Positions 1-10,580 of a stretch of 64,000 bases of DNA are shown one piece after another. Source of the stretch: Botryococcus braunii (Eukaryota > Chlorophyta > Trebouxiophyceae); contig KV908528.1 in the NCBI GenBank assembly GCA_002005505.1, positions 102,501 to 166,500 on the forward strand, read 5' to 3'. Every line of letters begins with the position of its first letter. The stretch's first letter is position 1. Under the pieces are notes generated by a model. It did no database searches, had not been told where the DNA came from, and saw only the letters and a list, made by a program, of their open reading frames with translations. A program made the translations under genes and the position numbers.

Positions 1-1340
1 GTTGAGGTGGCCATCTGTCACATGCATAGTGACCATTTACAGTCGGAGGCCATTGGCAGTATGTGGGCAGCAGAAGAGGTGGGGAAGTTTACGATTGAAT
101 ATTGCCCTGTCTTGTTTTCTTACATGCTTCAAGAGCATGTAATGGCAGGTCCATTGGGAAAGCGTGTATGGATCATGCCCTCCTCTAACATGTCTGGCAC
201 ATAGCGGGACCCCTTTTTCGAAGTTTGAGCGTACGAATAACGAGAAGTATTTATTGCACACACACATGCATACTGTCAGCGCAAGCTAGCACAAGGTATA
301 AGAACCATCAATGCAATTGCCATTACAGTGACTGAGTTTAGGGGAATGTTCCTTGACATGATGTGACCTTTCTGTGGCCAGGGGACCACAGACACTTGGA
401 CATTGCAGCCTGCCACATTCATTGAAATGTTGAAACCTAGTAAGGGCTGGCAACAGTGCAGCTTGAAGTTCAGGGTGTGCACGTTACTTTTTTCCGATGT
501 ACTGCAGACCTAATGTTTTCTATAAGGTACATCTTCAGCTCAAGGCGCCAACACAAGCGCTGGACATCAATGCGCGGGGAAGTCTCCACTGTTTTCAGCT
601 AAAAGCGCTGTAACCTGCGCTTGTTTATTTAGCATTTGGCCTTGGGGTGAGGAGGGTAGGACAGAGAGGGAGGCAGGCACTTCCATTTTCTGAACAAGAG
701 GGGGGCGGGGGAGCGTTCCACCGGGAAGTTTGAGCTGTGCATGGCAGTGCAGTGCATCCATCTGTACAAATCAAGTTGGAAGCGCTTGTCTTTGAAGTGC
801 ATTGCTGTCCAGGCCGAGCTAGCCCGACAGGCTGCTGTTCCTGGGGCATGCATATGGCAGACAATTGGATATGGCAATGCACTAGTGTGCAGCCGAAATT
901 CAAGAGTGTACTTATGGAGTCAATCTGTACAATAATTAGTTGTTTGCATTAGCTCAGCAGCTTAATATGTCTGGTTTAGGTGCCACTTGATGCTTATTAG
1001 ATACATCAGTGTGTATCCACGTATGGGTATGTGAAGGACCTGCCATGGTACCTAACATCACACAAATGTAACTACAGTATATCTGCCTCTAAAATCTGGC
1101 CTCAAATCCCACACAAGGCAACGGTCCCCCACCTTGTACTGCAGTACTGGACTTTTTTCCTATTCAGCTGAACTTTCTTGACATGACACCATACATGTCT
1201 TTTTCTCACCAGTGAACTCTGCCACGTGCAGGGAGCAATATTTACTATGTCAGCAATATGTGCAGTAACATGCATGTTAACAGTGTGGTACTCCAGGGTG
1301 CCAATATAGCCATTCACTACCATTGATGTGTTGATCCCCA
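1..1340. other. No recognisable gene
   Basis: I see no coding region, RNA gene or mobile-element end in this stretch. The reading frames present are short, lack family motifs and overlap on both strands as expected by chance. It may be host intergenic DNA or old unrecognisable repeat. Confidence 0.5.
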
Positions 1341-1452
1341 CCGAGTGCTCAGAGAACAGACATCACAAGGGCATGATGGGTTTCTGGGACACATCAAAAT
1401 CACACACTGGGTGCATGAGAAGCATGTCTGCAGCATACTCACTCAAGTCACA

Positions 1453-1645
1453 AGTTCCCAAAAAATACGAAATTTTTCCGATCGATTACGAAAGAAATAC
1501 GAAGGTCTTCGTAAACCCTTCGCAAAGTCTTCGCAAAAAAGTTGGGCCCATCTCGCGTCGGAAAAAATCCGAAATTTTTGCGACGCTTACGAACTTCGCA
1601 AACCGGTACGACAGGATTGCGAAGCCTTTGCGACAACTTCCTTCG
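1453..1645. repeat. ACGAA/TTCGC-rich tandem repeat abutting gypsy element A
   Basis: About two degenerate direct copies (starting near 1455 and 1560) share a poly-A run, a CGAAATTTTT core and many TTCG/CGAA words that make it self-complementary. It is open in the same frame as the gypsy coding sequence that follows, yet its translation has no retroelement similarity. It therefore probably replaced or invaded the 5' part of element A. The exact borders are uncertain. Confidence 0.45.
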
Positions 1646-2333
1646 TCACAGTGAATGTTAATGTGAGAGCTGGCAAGGCTCATATTAGACACAATAACAA
1701 ATGGGTCTTGTTAAACAAACATGGAAAAGGCTTGGGAAAGAAGTTGGGATGGGGAATCAAATTAGGAAATACCAGGAAAGGGAAACGGGATCATTGGAAA
1801 ACCTGCTTGTTCAATGTCATGGCCAAGGATGAACATGTTGGTTGGGATGAACAGGAAGAGATGCCACCTTTGGTGGACATGGACGACCCCTCCACGGAGT
1901 CATCCGGGACTTCCTTACACAACTGTGCGCCGGGGGATACCTCGGGCATGGCCCCGGATATGGAGAGTTGCCTAGAAGTGGAGAAGGAAGTGGAAGAGGA
2001 AGAGGAAAGGGAAGAGGAAAAGGAAGAGGAAGAGGGAGAATCCGAGGTCACCACGGGTAAGCCTTCGGACCCTCTAGAGGAAATTTGTGCTAAAAAGCCT
2101 GAGCGGCTAGCACACTTGCTCCGGGAGTACAAGGACATTTTTCCAAATGGGCTACCAGGACTACCCCCACACCGACAAGTCTATCACACTATTAATGTGC
2201 AGGAAGGAGTAACTCCTCCAAACCGTCATGCTTACCGCTTGTCCGTGGAAGAAACTGAGGAATGTGAGCGAACTGTGGATGAACTACTTTCTAAGGGACA
2301 CATACGCCCCTCATGTTCACCATATGCTTCACC
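1646..2333 (+). pseudogene. pol: Gypsy A pol, 5' fragment (protease end, linker, RT start)
   Basis: The translation aligns with the equivalent stretch of element B at 12400-13000. It has an R-H-N-x-K-W-V segment after the protease, a Glu-rich acidic linker (about 1980-2045), and then the RT entry region with G-L-P-G-L-P-P-H and S-C-S-P-Y-A-S-P-V. The product would be the N-terminal part of reverse transcriptase in a virus-like particle. The frame is open but is cut at 2333 by the 5' LTR of element B and resumes at 16156. The protease catalytic site (D-S/T-G) is absent, so this copy is 5'-truncated and cannot be autonomous. Confidence 0.8.
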
Positions 2334-2783
2334 TGTAGTGAGGTGCCGCGTTAGCGCGACGCGTCTCACGTAGGATGTGCGCGTAGTTCATGTTTCTTCG
2401 TGCCCTTTGGGATACGAGTAGATCTCGTTGTCCTTGTGTGTAGGAAAATGACTGTAATATCATAGTGGGTCTCCTCTCGTCATCCATATCGTTATGCTCG
2501 AGAGAGCATCTCGTAGAGGGACGACGTAGCCGGATCCGCGCATAGGTGGACTAGGAACTCGGGTGGCGATCATTGTCTTTGGGTTTGCTGCTACGAGTGA
2601 GACATCTAGCATTCTCTACATTGTTCTTTATATATTGTTCTTTGGAGACTCGGACGACCTGCGTGAGGAGGGCTGCGAACTTGTAACGGATTGGAACTTC
2701 GATTTCTACCTTCGGTGTCACCCTTGCCTGAAACCCTTGCTTAGCTTGTTATAAATCTTAGTTACACGTCTCACTTCGTTAAA
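2334..2783 (+). repeat. Element B 5' LTR
   Basis: Matches 15706-16155 over its full 450 bp with about nine substitutions. It starts TGTAGTGAGG. It ends ...TTCGTTAAA, not the usual CA, judged from the TSD on one side and the primer site on the other. A TATA-like stretch (TTATATATTG near 2628) could be its promoter. Confidence 0.9.
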
Positions 2784-2801
2784 TTGGTATCGGCGAGGCA
2801 G
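2784..2801 (+). promoter_or_regulatory. Element B primer binding site (tRNA-Met 3'-end type)
   Basis: TTGGTATCGGCGAGGCAG lies directly after the LTR. It resembles the TGGTATCAGAGC type of site used by many plant LTR elements that prime from the 3' end of a methionine tRNA. This contrasts with the anticodon-arm site of the copia elements in this window. Confidence 0.65.
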
Positions 2802-2862
2802 TTAGAGCCTCGAACCGAAGGGAGACGTAGGGAAGGTTGTAATTGCATTGTTCCATTGCAAT

Positions 2863-4073
2863 ATGATGGCGGTTAAACGGAAAGGAAGTAAGTACTCCGG
2901 TCTCCCTCTTAAAGAAAAAGAGATTTTGGAAGGTTTGGAAAAGGAAGGTACTGAAGTCGATGGTCTTTTGGAAGACGAGTCCGAAACGGAATTGCAATTG
3001 GCCCCATCGCCCAAACCGACCACACCCAAAACGAAACCCAAACCCACTCCTTTGAAGACACCCTTGAAGAAAAATAAGACTAAATCCCTAATTCTACGGT
3101 TATTGAAGCGGATTGAGGCCTTGGAGGGAGAACGAGCATCCAAGCGGACGTCATCCACCACTAACGTCGTGCGTGTGCCTACACCAGCCATGTTTACAGG
3201 AAAAATAGGAAGCTTCCAATTCTTTGCTAGTAAGGTGGAATCATATGTGAACATTTCAAATGTGTCAAGGGACAAGTGGGTGGCAGTCGCGCTGCAATGT
3301 ATGGAGGAGCGACCTACAAAGGTGTGGGGGACATACCTCAAAAGGAAGGAAAGGGAAGGAGGTCAAACAGAGCCAACATGGGAAGACTTTAAAATTTTAT
3401 GGGAAATCGATACGACTCTACCGATTTGGTTATGGCTGCCCGGCAAAAATTAGACCATGTTTATCAAGGGCAAGAAAGCGTTGAAAGATACATAGAAAGG
3501 TTTATTTCCTTGTTGAGTGATGTAGAAACCGAATATGACATCTGCGAAAATGATAAAATATATATGTTCCTCAAAGGCCTGAATGCTCCTATTAGAGTTG
3601 CTTGCACAGTTAACCCTCAAACTGGTGTCAGGTTCACAAGCCTCGACTCATTGTGCACTTATGTGGTGCAATATGAAAGCAACTTAAAATCAGGGGGGAT
3701 GCTGAGGGGACAGGAAGGAAGGAAGGTTCTCAACGTTGTGAAGAGGACTCCAACAAGCACGCCGGCATACTTTCCGGGATTCACCCAGGGGCCTGTGCTT
3801 GGAGCCGTCGGACACAACGTTGGTGGGAAGTTAGATTCTCGGACAAGCGTCCCCTCCGAGCGCCAGTGTTACTTCTGCAAAAACTTTGGTCACGAGCAAT
3901 GGCAATGTCAGGCCAAGCGGGACTACTTGCAAAGGAAGAGCAGGCGCGACAGTCAATTGCCCCCACCTCCTCCTTTCCCCTCTAATCAAGCTCGAGGTGG
4001 GCAGTGGAAGGGCCGTGGTGGCCGGGGAGCACGTTCGAAGGGAAAAGGGGCGGGGCATAATCCTCCAAAGTAA
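2863..4073 (+). pseudogene. gag: Gypsy B gag (frameshifted)
   Basis: Gag forms the particle that packages element RNA. Translation begins at tandem ATGs (2863 and 2866) with a Lys/Glu-rich N-terminus and a Pro/Lys-rich stretch (residues about 50-80). A retrotransposon gag core follows, then a CCHC zinc knuckle C-Y-F-C-K-N-F-G-H-E-Q-W-Q-C near 3868-3909, and an Arg/Gly-rich tail ending at TAA 4071-4073. The frame shifts once between about 3400 and 3450, probably by one lost base in an A run, so one continuous product cannot be made as assembled. Protease follows after a 12-nt gap in another frame. Confidence 0.8.
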
Positions 4074-4084
4074 ATTCTGAAGCC

Positions 4085-4584
4085 ATGGATGCCACTTGCT
4101 TGCATGTTTTGCACTCTCTTGTGGCCTCCAATTTGGGAAAGGAAGGGGTGAACCTTGTGGTGCCAAATGTTAGGAAGGCTGAATCTGAGATTTCCAAGTT
4201 TTTATGGGAACAAAGGTGCAACCCGTCCCTCACTTGTTGTTTCATTGTCGGAAGGAAAACTTGGAAAAGTAAGAGTCTCTATGCTCACCGTATGCAAGGA
4301 AGGATTGTGGAAGTGTGTTCAGGAAGGAAGGGACAGGCGGTGGACATGAATGGTCAAACTAGTGTATACCCATTCTCTTTTGTATGTTGTGTGGTTCCCC
4401 CAAGACCCACACTCACCATGGGAAGTGTTACTACTGACTCTCCGCTAGCTATGACCTTTCCGGCGAATGTTAAGGGGAAAATCCTTTCATTGTTGTTTGA
4501 TAGTGGGGCATCTCATTCGTTTATTAAAAGTGATACTTTGCAAGGGCTAGGGGTGCGATACAAACCCGCATGCATATCCGTGAC
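4085..4584 (+). pseudogene. Gypsy B protease, 5' part, cut by element C
   Basis: Aspartic protease that matures the polyprotein. The active-site segment L-L-F-D-S-G-A-S-H-S-F lies near 4490-4525, preceded by about 135 residues of spacer including several Cys. The frame runs into the TSD of copia C at 4580-4584 and resumes after C at 12223-12227, where the rest of the fold (G-x-D-M-I-L-G-Q-D-W-M) is found. Interruption by C destroys function at this locus. Confidence 0.8.
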
Positions 4585-5314
4585 TGTTATAATAGTGAAA
4601 GAACATTTTGGTGCCTTTCCCTCAGAAGAGTAATAGTGGCCAGATCAGCTCCAATTACCAGTGAGAACATTTATTAGAATGAGTAATAGGTGGCAGAACC
4701 TAGGAGTTCTGCCAGAACCAATCTAGACCAATTGTACGTTGATAAGGGAGGATGAGGTAATCAGACACGGTTTGCTCGAAAGGCTATATGCTCCTGGCTC
4801 GAAGGAATGAGGCACTTGATTGGGACATCAAAAGCACTTCGGGTGTTTGTCACTTAACTGTTGCCAGTCAAGTCATCTCATTCACAGTCGCCACTGCTTG
4901 TTACTCGACATACAACAAGAGTGTCGCCGGGCTAAACACCCTCGTGCCGGGTCATACAGGTAAACTGTTGTCAGGACATCACATACACAAGAACAATAGA
5001 TTAGGAAAGGGTCTAGATAATGTGTAATAGAAAGGTGCTAATGTTTTAGCTCATCGGACATCGGTAATGCAGACTATCAGTAACTTCGTAGATAGAGTAG
5101 TTTGAATTGCTGAGTGATGAGAGAGAGCAATAAGCATTGTAACACTTGATTGGGACATCAAAAGCACTTCGGGTGTTTGTCACTTAACTGTTGCCAGTCA
5201 AGTCATCTCATTCACAGTCGCCACTGCTTGTTACTCGACATACAACAAGAGTGTCGCCGGGCTAAACACCCTCGTGCCGGGTCATACAGGAAACGCCACG
5301 CTCAGAATTGTACA
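4585..5314 (+). repeat. Element C 5' LTR with internal duplication
   Basis: Starts TGTTATAATAG and ends GAATTGTACA. A 147-bp module occurs twice inside it (4814-4960 and 5144-5290), both ending GTCATACAGG. The 3' LTR (11493-12222) has the same structure. Confidence 0.93.
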
Positions 5315-5327
5315 GGTTATGGGCCCA
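5315..5327 (+). promoter_or_regulatory. Element C primer binding site, anticodon arm of initiator tRNA-Met
   Basis: GGTTATGGGCCCA directly follows the LTR. It is the reverse complement of the conserved eukaryotic initiator tRNA-Met anticodon arm (TGGGCCCATAACC, CAU anticodon inside). Drosophila copia is known to prime from a 5' half of this tRNA in the same way. The match is seen directly; use as primer is inferred. Confidence 0.8.
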
Positions 5328-5407
5328 CCAACTCGTACGCTGAGCACTTCAGATGTGTTACCCGAAAGAAAGGATCTGCGATGGGACGAACGAGTTAGAG
5401 CGGGAGA

Positions 5408-5905
5408 ATGGCCTCGGGCTCGTGAAGACCTGTGAGGTTTTCCCCACCTCGACCACCTACGTATGACAGTTTGAGAAGAGCTGGTGGAGAGACAAGACCA
5501 CGAACACCTGAGGAACGAGCATTCATCGTCAAGGACTTCGTCAGCCGAGCTTACGGACAGGGGAGACTCGACCCTCCACAGTGGTTTAAACTGAGATTTC
5601 CAGTTTACCCTGCCTACAAAGTCACAGCCTGGGAGTGTTCCTTCATCAACGGCGACCCAGGATTCGTAACTCGAGCACTATTTGAACGACACCTGCGGCA
5701 AGTCGGAGGTCCGGACCAGGAAGAGTTCTGGGCAGAAAAGGCAGCGTACACAGTTGTGGAGACTGCTCTCGCCTCATTCGACGAGGACTTCCTTCTTTCT
5801 CTATTGGGGAGTGTAAAGGGATACAGTCCAGAGGAGTGGTGCACAGAACCAGACAGCCAGGACGAGGACGGAGACTCGAAAATTTCAGAACGCGACGACG
5901 ACTGA
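5408..5905 (+). pseudogene. ORF0 upstream of copia C gag, one in-frame stop
   Basis: A 165-codon frame runs from ATG 5408 to TGA 5903-5905, 93 nt after the primer site and 16 nt before gag. It is interrupted only by a TGA at codon 6 (5423-5425). The start is Met-Ala-Ser; a basic Pro/Arg region follows (S-P-P-R-P-P-T-Y), then a mixed globular-looking part rich in Trp/Phe/Tyr, and a strongly acidic C-terminus (E-R-D-D-D). I recognise no domain. Similar short frames starting Met-Ala occur at the same place in elements G (45042) and D (57870), so it is probably a real extra gene of this copia group. A chance leader ORF is the alternative. Confidence 0.55.
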
Positions 5906-5921
5906 TCAGATCTTCAACAAA

Positions 5922-7040
5922 ATGGCAAAGAAGGGCTCAAGCACCAGTGAAGCATCAAAGTCAGCGGACGAGGAATCAACATCAACCCCCACACGAGAGC
6001 CATGTACACCCAGTACCTCCAAGGGTGAGGGAGATAGTCTTCCCAAGGTTATTGCCACGCAAGTAAAGCTCCATATTAAGCTATTGCGTCATGGTCAGAA
6101 CTTTATAGTGTGGGACAATGCGTTCACTGCTGCTAATAGTGCAAAGGGTTCCCTGCCTGCGATTCAAGAAGCCATGCCTGGTACTGTCCACAATGCTGCT
6201 GCTATGCTACTGATGTATGAATCAGTACCAGAAGAATGGTTGGGGGAGCTGTCTAGCAAGCCCTCTGCTTATGATGCCTATGTATTTATCTGCAAGAAAT
6301 TTGTTGGTGGATACAACACCCAAGACAATGCAGACTGGCTGAAGGAGATGGCAAGGGGCATGAAGAGAGGCGAAACTATATCTCAGTATGTATCCAAGAT
6401 GATCAATCTGAAGAGCTGCCTGAAACGTAATGGACATGATCTCCTGGATGGTCATGTGGCAACCCAGATAGTGCAGGGACTTCCAGCAGCAGCCAACCCA
6501 CCAGGATTGCTACCCACTGCAGTTGCTCAACCTTTGGATCAGCTGGCAGACCTGATCTCCACCACAGCAGAGGCCTCAGGGTATAATGATGATGGGGAGC
6601 AACAGGCGGTGGTCATGATGGCTCAGCCTACCCCACCTGCCCCTGTACCTGCACCAACAGCATGTGCGCTGAACCAACCCAAGCAGCCAGCAGAGGGGGA
6701 CGCAAAGGGAGAGGTAAAGGGGACCTGCAACTACTGCCACAAAAGGGGACACTTCTGGAGAGACTGCCGCAAGAGGCAGAGGGATGCAGAGACCCAGAGG
6801 AACGTAGTTGCAGCTGTACAGCACCTAGCTGGCATGTGGCCTCACGGGCAATTTCCTGGAGCACCTCAGCCACTCCCAACTGTGCAGCATGCCTTCCCTG
6901 GAGCTGGAGCATTCCCACTGTTGCATTCACCTCATGGTCCTCCCTCTCCCCCTTCAGAAGGTATGCCATACGTAGTGTCCTACAATGTGCTGGACTCTCA
7001 CTGCAATAAACAGTCCAAACAGTCCTGGCTTGTGGATAGT
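5922..7040 (+). pseudogene. gag: Copia C gag and start of protease
   Basis: ATG 5922 opens a Ser/Thr-rich N-terminus, then a copia-type Gag core (about residues 45-215, with Y-E-S-V-P-E-E-W and Q-I-V-Q-G-L-P), and a CCHC zinc knuckle C-N-Y-C-H-K-R-G-H-F-W-R-D-C near residue 268. A Pro-rich spacer follows, and the protease entry S-W-L-V-D-S. Gag and pol are in one frame. The frame is cut at the catalytic Asp-Ser of the protease by the 298-bp insertion at 7041 and resumes at 7339. It is very similar to the gag of element E (58664-59608), which shares T-S-T-P-x-R-E-P-C-T-P-S-T-S. Confidence 0.85.
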
Positions 7041-7338
7041 TGATACAGTAGAAACGGCCAAAGGATGCGAAAACAATGGTTACAAGTTGTTTGGGCTCCA
7101 CCTCAGTACCCGTCCAGTCCGGCCCGGTCCTTCCTCTGCCAAAGCCTTATTCTATCCTGTTCTAAGTGTGTCCCTGTCTCCATCGCCAATGCGCCTTGTC
7201 AAGTAAGGGTCACTCCCTTGGCGCGTGAAGTAGCCACTTCTTGGCGTGGAGGAACATAACTCACGAAGGGACCTTTATGGAGGTCCAAATCCTCGTGGTC
7301 CGGTCATTTTCCTATAACACGCGACTTTTCCTGTTACA
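7041..7338 (+). mobile_element. 298-bp TG...CA insertion in copia C protease, probable solo LTR or small LTR derivative
   Basis: The insert begins TGATACAG and ends TGTTACA and is flanked by the 5-bp direct repeat ATAGT (7036-7040 and 7339-7343). It sits in the codons of the protease active site. It has no coding capacity. The size, termini and 5-bp TSD fit a solo LTR; I see no second copy here to confirm the family. Strand is arbitrary. Confidence 0.7.
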
Positions 7339-7775
7339 ATAGTGGAGCGTCAGTGCACCTTGTGAACAGCCTGTCCCTGCTGCATGCCCCCACTGTACAT
7401 ACCAAGCCTATTCCCCTACAACTTGCCACTTCAGATGCAACAGGAGGAATCATTGCCACTGGCTCAGTTTGTCTATTGTCCCCACAGCATGTACCACTGT
7501 GGCTGCATCATGTGCAGTGTGTTCCTTCAGCTACGACCAATATCCTGTCAGTATCTGCTGCCCTTCGTGATGGTGCCTGCCTTGCCACAGACGGTGTGGG
7601 AAGCTTTACAGCAGTGACAGGCCCAAATGGGTGGAGGATGCCAGTGAGTGCAGAAAATGGTCTGTACTATGTACACAACTGTTTGCCTGTGACAGCAAGT
7701 AAAACCCCAGGCCCAGTGACAGCTGCCTTGAAGAGAAAATGTAAGAAAAGCCTGAAGCACGACTGCACTTGACGG
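7339..7775 (+). pseudogene. Copia C protease remainder and GAG-pre-integrase start
   Basis: Resumes at the protease G-A-S-V-H-L-V-N motif. It continues through a region closely matching element E (L-A-T-S-D-A-T-G-G-I-I-A and H-V-Q-C-V-P-S-A-T-T-N-I-L-S). It ends at an in-frame TGA (7771-7773) just before R-F-L-W-H-S-R-L-G-H-P-G, where E has an uninterrupted codon. The single stop separates protease from integrase. Confidence 0.75.
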
Positions 7776-9569
7776 TTCCTGTGGCACAGCAGATTGGGAC
7801 ACCCTGGAGAACCATGGATGCAACGTTTGAGCAGCGAGCAGTTAGTCACTGGCCTAGACACACATCTCTCCCCTTGTGAAAAATGCCCCAAGTACTGTGA
7901 AGCCTGTATTGAGGGGAAGCATGCCCGCCCACCCTTTGGGGAAAGTTCCAGACCTGCAGTGAACCCTCTTGACAGAATTCACATTGACACTGTGGGTCCC
8001 ATATCTCCAGCTGCAATCACTGGAGAACGGTTTTGGGTGACAGTAGTTGATGAAGCATCAGGATGGAAAGCAGCCTTGCTAGTTAAATCTAAGGATGTTA
8101 TCGGAGCTGTTGTTAGGGATCTTGTCCTGTTTTGGCAGACAGAACGAAGAACCACTGTGAAATGCATTCGATGTGACAGGGGCACTGAATTTATTAATGC
8201 CAAATTCAAGGAGTTCTGTGCATCTCCGGGCACTAAGTTGGAGATGTCAGCACCATATACCCCGCAACAGAATGGGATAGCAGAGCGAGCTAACAGGACC
8301 CTCAAGGAGCGAACCAGGACACTTCTCAACTTTGCAGCAGCCAGTCCTGTGATGTGGAAAGATGCTCTGGAGACAGCCTGCACCCTTCTGAACATGGGAC
8401 CCAGCTCAGGCAGGTCTCTTACCCCCTGTGAAATGTTTATGGGATATAAACCTGATGTCTCCCTTCTACGTACCTGGAGATGTCTGGCATTTGTGCATGT
8501 ACCAGACCAGCAGAGGGGTGTATTTGCACCCAAGGCAGTGCCCGGGATGTTCACTGGATATTCGCCAGTGTCCAAGGCATTTCGAATCTATCTAGGGGGA
8601 GGGGTCTGGCGGGAGAGCAGAAATGTGGAATTTGTGGAGCACATTCGGGGGGGCTCCAGAGTGGGAATACACATTCTGCCTGGAGAGCCACAGAAGTTTT
8701 CATATCCTGAAGGCCTGCACCTCCAGCAGCGGGACAGTGAACTTCCTGCTGGTCACATCCAACCCCACACTCAGGATGGCACGATCAGCATACCCTGCTC
8801 CAGCAACAGACCTGACAGCACCCTCCCAGAAGCCCCTGACGAGGCTGCAACCGAGCATGGCTGTCAGGGGAAGTGCCTCCCGGAGGAAGGTGCCTCTGAT
8901 CTTGCCACTGGATCACCGGGAGGAACCCATCCGCTAGACCTGGACCAGTCCGGCATGTTGGAGACACTTCATCGAATGGCAAGAGGGAATCCCGACAGTG
9001 GAGGACATCAATGGTGTTTGGAGCGAGCACAGCAGACACTCCGAGATCCGCGGCCTGACAACGAAGGCCAGCCGCCGGATGGATTGACAAGATCACAACG
9101 CTACGAGCATCGCACTGCTGCTCGCGAGCTCCTGCTGGCACAGGAGAAGGGAGAGAGCTGTGAGCGAGTGGGGTTGACTGAATGTGACACCGAGTCACAG
9201 GGACCAGGGGAAGTGCAGGAAAGAGGTCAGGATCCTGAGAGACCTGCATCACATGTGAGCGATGAGAGGGGGACAGTCTCTGATCAGACTGAGGATGGTC
9301 CAAGTGAGCTGAGTTGCTTGGGTGGGACCTGTTCAGTACCTGAGGAAATTGTTAGAGATGAGAGTTCTGTCTGTAATGCCCAAAGACAATGTGGTGCCAG
9401 CCACACAAGTGTGGGCTATGCTTGTGAGCGTGCTGCTGGGCCTGCGCCCCAGCGCTCATGTTTGGCAGGGAGCAGACAGAGAGAGAGAGAGAGAGACATG
9501 GGCACAACACCAAGACAGACCAAGTGTCCAAGCTGTGCAGAGTGGTTCAATTGCCTGCGAGAGCTCTGA
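7774..9569 (+). pseudogene. Copia C integrase and downstream linker
   Basis: Integrase joins cDNA to target DNA. The GAG-pre-integrase HHCC region is W-H-S-R-L-G-H-P-G with C-P-K-Y-C-E-A-C. The catalytic core shows D in I-H-I-D-T-V-G-P, D in R-C-D-R-G-T-E-F, and E in G-I-A-E-R-A-N-R-T. The core ends around 8690, and a long low-conservation linker with Glu/Gln/Ser-rich sequence and GA repeats follows. The frame fails in the GA-rich linker (about 9480-9540) and ends at TGA 9567-9569. The linker continues in other frames to about 9990, so at least two indels separate integrase from RT. Confidence 0.8.
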
Positions 9570-9956
9570 CGAGGCTGAAGCACGTCAGTCATGTAAGAGT
9601 GTGGATGAGGAGGTGAATCGGAAGCTTGGCCAGTGTGAGAATTTGCCCAATTACAAGAGCTTTCCGAGAGATACCTGTGTCTGGGAGGATGATGTGAGAG
9701 TGCGAAGCAGTAAGCTCGAAAGGGCAAACTGTGAGTCGAAGAGAGAGAGAGAGCAGCGAGGAAGAGTCAGAATCCTCACAAACTGCACCCAGGTGCAGTG
9801 CGGCGACATTCAGCGAAAGAGTAGTGGGTGAAAGAGAGAGTGACAGCAAGCCAGATCAGGGGAAGCACACAGGGGTACGGTTTGGGAAAACTAGTGTGCC
9901 TTCCAGTTTGAGGGAGGCACAGAAGTTCCCTTCAGTGGGAATATTGGAAGGCTGCT

Positions 9957-10580
9957 ATGCAAAAAGAGCAGAATTCTTTGGATGCCCACGAGGTCATGGA
10001 GTATGTCCCTAGACCTCGTGGCCATAAAGTAATTCCAGTTCATTGGATCTTTTCAGTGAAAATGGATGCCCATGGCAATGTGCTCAGGTTCAAGGCTAGG
10101 CTGGTAGCTCAAGGATGCAGGCAAATTCCTGGAGTAGATGTCATGGAAGTCTTTGCCCCAACTAGCAGTTATGGATCCAGGAGAGCCTTACTGTCAGTGG
10201 CTGCACAAGAGGGTCTTGAAATTCACCAGGTGGATGTCAAGACTGCTTTCCTGAATGGGGAATTAGAGGAGGAGGTGTATGTCACACAACCTCCTGGGTT
10301 TGAAAATGGGGATGGTAACACAGTGTGTCGCTTGAAGAAGGCATTGTATGGCCTGAAGCAAGCTCCAAGGGCATGGCATAAGACCCTTAATGAGAAGCTG
10401 CATACCATGGGCTATGAAGTGTGCAAGAGTGATGCTGGTGTCTATGTGAAGTGTTCAGTAGATGGAGGAAAGTCATTTGTGTTGATTTATGTAGATGATC
10501 TACTGATAGTTTCCAAAGGCATGGGAGAGATTGAGAGAGTGAAGGGTTTACTCAAGCAAGAGTTCACCATTCATGATTAA
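9957..10580 (+). pseudogene. Copia C reverse transcriptase, first part
   Basis: RT_copia segment beginning E-Q-N-S-L-D-A-H-E-V-M-E-Y-V-P-R-P and V-I-P-V-H-W-I-F-S. It includes F-K-A-R-L-V-A-Q-G-C, V-D-V-K-T-A-F-L-N-G-E-L, L-Y-G-L-K-Q-A-P-R-A-W-H and the catalytic Y-V-D-D near 10490-10501. It ends at TAA 10578-10580, where sister elements D and E have the H-D-L-G codons; a point change of the Leu codon explains it. Confidence 0.85.
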
